In this document: positions 5,706-6,977 of the stretch, one piece after another | Layout of the letters: each line of letters begins with the position of its first letter | Position numbering within the stretch: position 1 is the first letter of the stretch | Assembly: GCA_030044045.1 (NCBI GenBank) | Contig: JASHWO010000178.1 | Span: 1-6,977 of the forward strand | From: Acidimicrobiales bacterium | GTDB lineage: Bacteria; Actinomycetota; Acidimicrobiia; Acidimicrobiales; RAAP-2 | Reading direction: 5' to 3' | DNA length: 6,977 nucleotides | Program-made: the position numbers and the translations under genes | Notes under the pieces: model-generated | The model's input: the letters and a program-made list of their open reading frames with translations, nothing else | Database searches by the model: none | Told to the model about the DNA's origin: nothing

Positions 5706-6917
5706 ATGCCCACCCTCTCGAACCGGCTGGTCGCGGTCATGGCCGTGGCCACCGGGGCCATCGTGGCCAACCTGTACTACGCCCAGCCGCTCCTGCACGA
5801 GATGGCCCGGGACTTCGGGGTGGGGGCAGCAGCGGTGGCCGTGGTGGTCACCTGCACCCAGGTGGGCTACGCCGGCGGGCTGCTCCTGGTGGTACCCCTG
5901 GGCGACCTCTACGCCCGCCGGGGGCTGGTGGTGATGGTCTACGGGGTGGCCGGGCTGTCGCTGGTCCTGTGCGCCCTGGCGCCCAGCCTGTGGCTGTTCG
6001 AGGCCGGCTCGGTGGCCGTGGGGGCCGCCTCGGTGGCCGGGCAGGTCATGCTGCCCTTCGCCGCCGACCTGGCGCCGGCCGAGCGCCGCGGCCGGGTGGT
6101 GGCCCGCATCATGACCGGACTGCTCACCGGCATCCTCCTGGCCCGCACCGTTGCCGGGCTGGTGGCCGAAGTGGCCGGCTGGCGGGCCATCTACTGGATC
6201 TCGGCCGGCCTGATGGCCGCCTTCGCCGCCCTGCTGTGGCGGGTGCTGCCGGCGGAGGGCCGTCGCCCCCACCTGCCGTACCGGCGCCTGGTGGGATCGT
6301 CCCTGCGCCTCCTAGCCGAGGTCCCGGCCCTGCGCCGCCGGGCCTGGCACGGCGCCTGCGTCTTCGCCGCCTTCAGCGTGCTGTGGACCTCCCTGGCCTT
6401 CCTGCTCTCCGGTGCCCCGTACCACTACTCGAATGCCGTGATCGGGCTCTTCGGCCTGGCCGGGGTGGCCGGGGTGGCCGCCGCCAACCTGGCCGGCAAG
6501 GCCGCCGACGCCCAGCGCACGTCGGCGGCCACGGTCACCTGCGCCGCCCTGCTGACCGGCTCCTTCGCCCTGCTGGCCGCCGGCCGGACGTCCCTCCTGG
6601 CCCTGCTGGCCGGGATCGTCGTGCTCGATCTGGGCACCCAGGGCATGCAGATCACGAACCAGGCGGTCATCTACGCCCTCCGCCCGGAGGCCCGCAGCCG
6701 GATCAACAGCGCCTACATGTTCTGCTACTTCGTGGGCGGGGCGGTGGGCTCGGTGACTGCCGGGGCCGTGCTCTCGGTCTGGGGATGGGATGCCGTCTGC
6801 ATCCTGGGGGCGGCCTTCGGCGCGCTGACGCTGGGCATGACCGCCGTCGACCGGGTCCGACCGGCCCGCCCGGCGCCGCAGCCGGTCAGCATCGAGCCGG
6901 CGGTGGCCTCCGGCTGA
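5706..6917 (+). CDS. Major facilitator superfamily permease (AraJ-like, DHA1-type exporter family)
   Basis: A 403-residue, 12-helix secondary transporter of the cytoplasmic membrane. The N-terminal ANLYYAQPLL (21-30) and the GDLYARRG motif A (66-73, between helices 2 and 3) mark a bacterial MFS branch usually annotated as AraJ-like or drug-efflux related. The block RIMTGLLTGILLARTVAG (134-151) with GWRAIYWI (158-165) is typical of helix 5 and beyond. In the second half, NQAVIYALRPEARSRINSAY (318-337) followed by FVGGAVGS (342-349) fits the same branch. A polar central loop lies around 180-212. The substrate cannot be predicted; small-molecule or drug efflux by proton antiport is the usual guess. 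It begins 52 bases after ctaF without a clear Shine-Dalgarno sequence, so it could be read through from the oxidase operon or have its own promoter. ATG 5739 is an alternative but less likely start, because it would shorten the N-terminal tail to almost nothing. Confidence 0.9.
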   Translation: MPTLSNRLVAVMAVATGAIVANLYYAQPLLHEMARDFGVGAAAVAVVVTCTQVGYAGGLLLVVPLGDLYARRGLVVMVYGVAGLSLVLCALAPSLWLFEAGSVAVGAASVAGQVMLPFAADLAPAERRGRVVARIMTGLLTGILLARTVAGLVAEVAGWRAIYWISAGLMAAFAALLWRVLPAEGRRPHLPYRRLVGSSLRLLAEVPALRRRAWHGACVFAAFSVLWTSLAFLLSGAPYHYSNAVIGLFGLAGVAGVAAANLAGKAADAQRTSAATVTCAALLTGSFALLAAGRTSLLALLAGIVVLDLGTQGMQITNQAVIYALRPEARSRINSAYMFCYFVGGAVGSVTAGAVLSVWGWDAVCILGAAFGALTLGMTAVDRVRPARPAPQPVSIEPAVASG

Positions 6918-6931
6918 CCCCGGCGGGCGAG

Positions 6932-6955
6932 CCGTCCCCGGGGGCCAGGGGACGG
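6932..6955 (+). terminator. Stem-loop after the MFS gene, probable terminator
   Basis: CCGTCCCC (6932-6939) pairs perfectly with GGGGACGG (6948-6955) around an 8-base loop, starting 14 bases after the TGA. No T-run follows. Position and stem strength fit a GC-rich terminator that may end the oxidase-MFS transcription unit. The remaining bases to the window end show no gene start. Confidence 0.45.
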
Positions 6956-6977
6956 GGCCCGCGGCCGGTCCGCTCCG

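Noticed and set aside
1..6977. CRISPR arrays, tRNA or rRNA genes, insertion sequences, phage or defence genes.
   Set aside because: I found no regularly spaced repeats, no tRNA-like or rRNA-like sequence, and no transposase or integrase motifs. Base composition looks uniform across the window, with no sign of a recent insertion.

Overview
The window is very GC-rich, with strong G/C preference at third codon positions. It carries an oxidase cluster of coxB, coxA and an actinobacterial-type subunit IV (CtaF-like). CtaF is characteristic of Actinomycetota, so the source is most likely a high-GC actinobacterium. An Acidimicrobiia-like lineage is possible, but the sequence alone does not fix the class. 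Six genes are complete and one is cut by the left edge. No stretch of 300 bases lacks a gene; the longest gap is about 128 bases (2228-2355).

Layout. On the minus strand, 1-1390 holds a family 1 glycoside hydrolase missing only its extreme C-terminus. Divergent from it across about 63 bases is an enoyl-CoA hydratase/isomerase (1454-2227, +). After a stem-loop come a small TatA-type Tat translocase subunit (2356-2541, +), a hairpin-rich gap, and then coxB (2611-3435), coxA (3435-5219) and ctaF (5216-5653). The three oxidase genes are joined by ATGA overlaps, so they almost certainly form one translationally coupled transcript. An MFS permease (5706-6917, +) follows after 52 bases, and a stem-loop follows its stop codon.

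How the genes work together. CoxB (CuA electron entry), CoxA (heme a and heme a3-CuB, proton pumping) and CtaF form most of an aa3-type cytochrome c oxidase. All metal-binding residues are present in CoxA and CoxB, and CoxA has the A1-type D- and K-channel signatures. Subunit III (ctaE/coxC) and heme A biosynthesis genes are not in the window. In many actinobacteria ctaE lies with the qcrCAB genes, so this absence is not alarming. TatA may be linked to respiratory-chain assembly, but that is inference. The glycosidase, the crotonase and the MFS permease look like unrelated neighbours.

Novelty. I see no clearly new multi-gene system; the protein-coding content is ordinary core metabolism plus accessory enzymes. 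The most unusual signal is a perfect 14-bp inverted repeat (2579-2592 / 2604-2617) that spans the predicted coxB promoter and contains the coxB GTG start codon. It coincides with a plausible leaderless promoter. Secondary points are a Cys-containing insertion in CoxA, Gln in place of the usual Glu in the CuA motif, a twin-arginine-like leader on CoxB next to tatA, and a 16-bp palindrome upstream of tatA.
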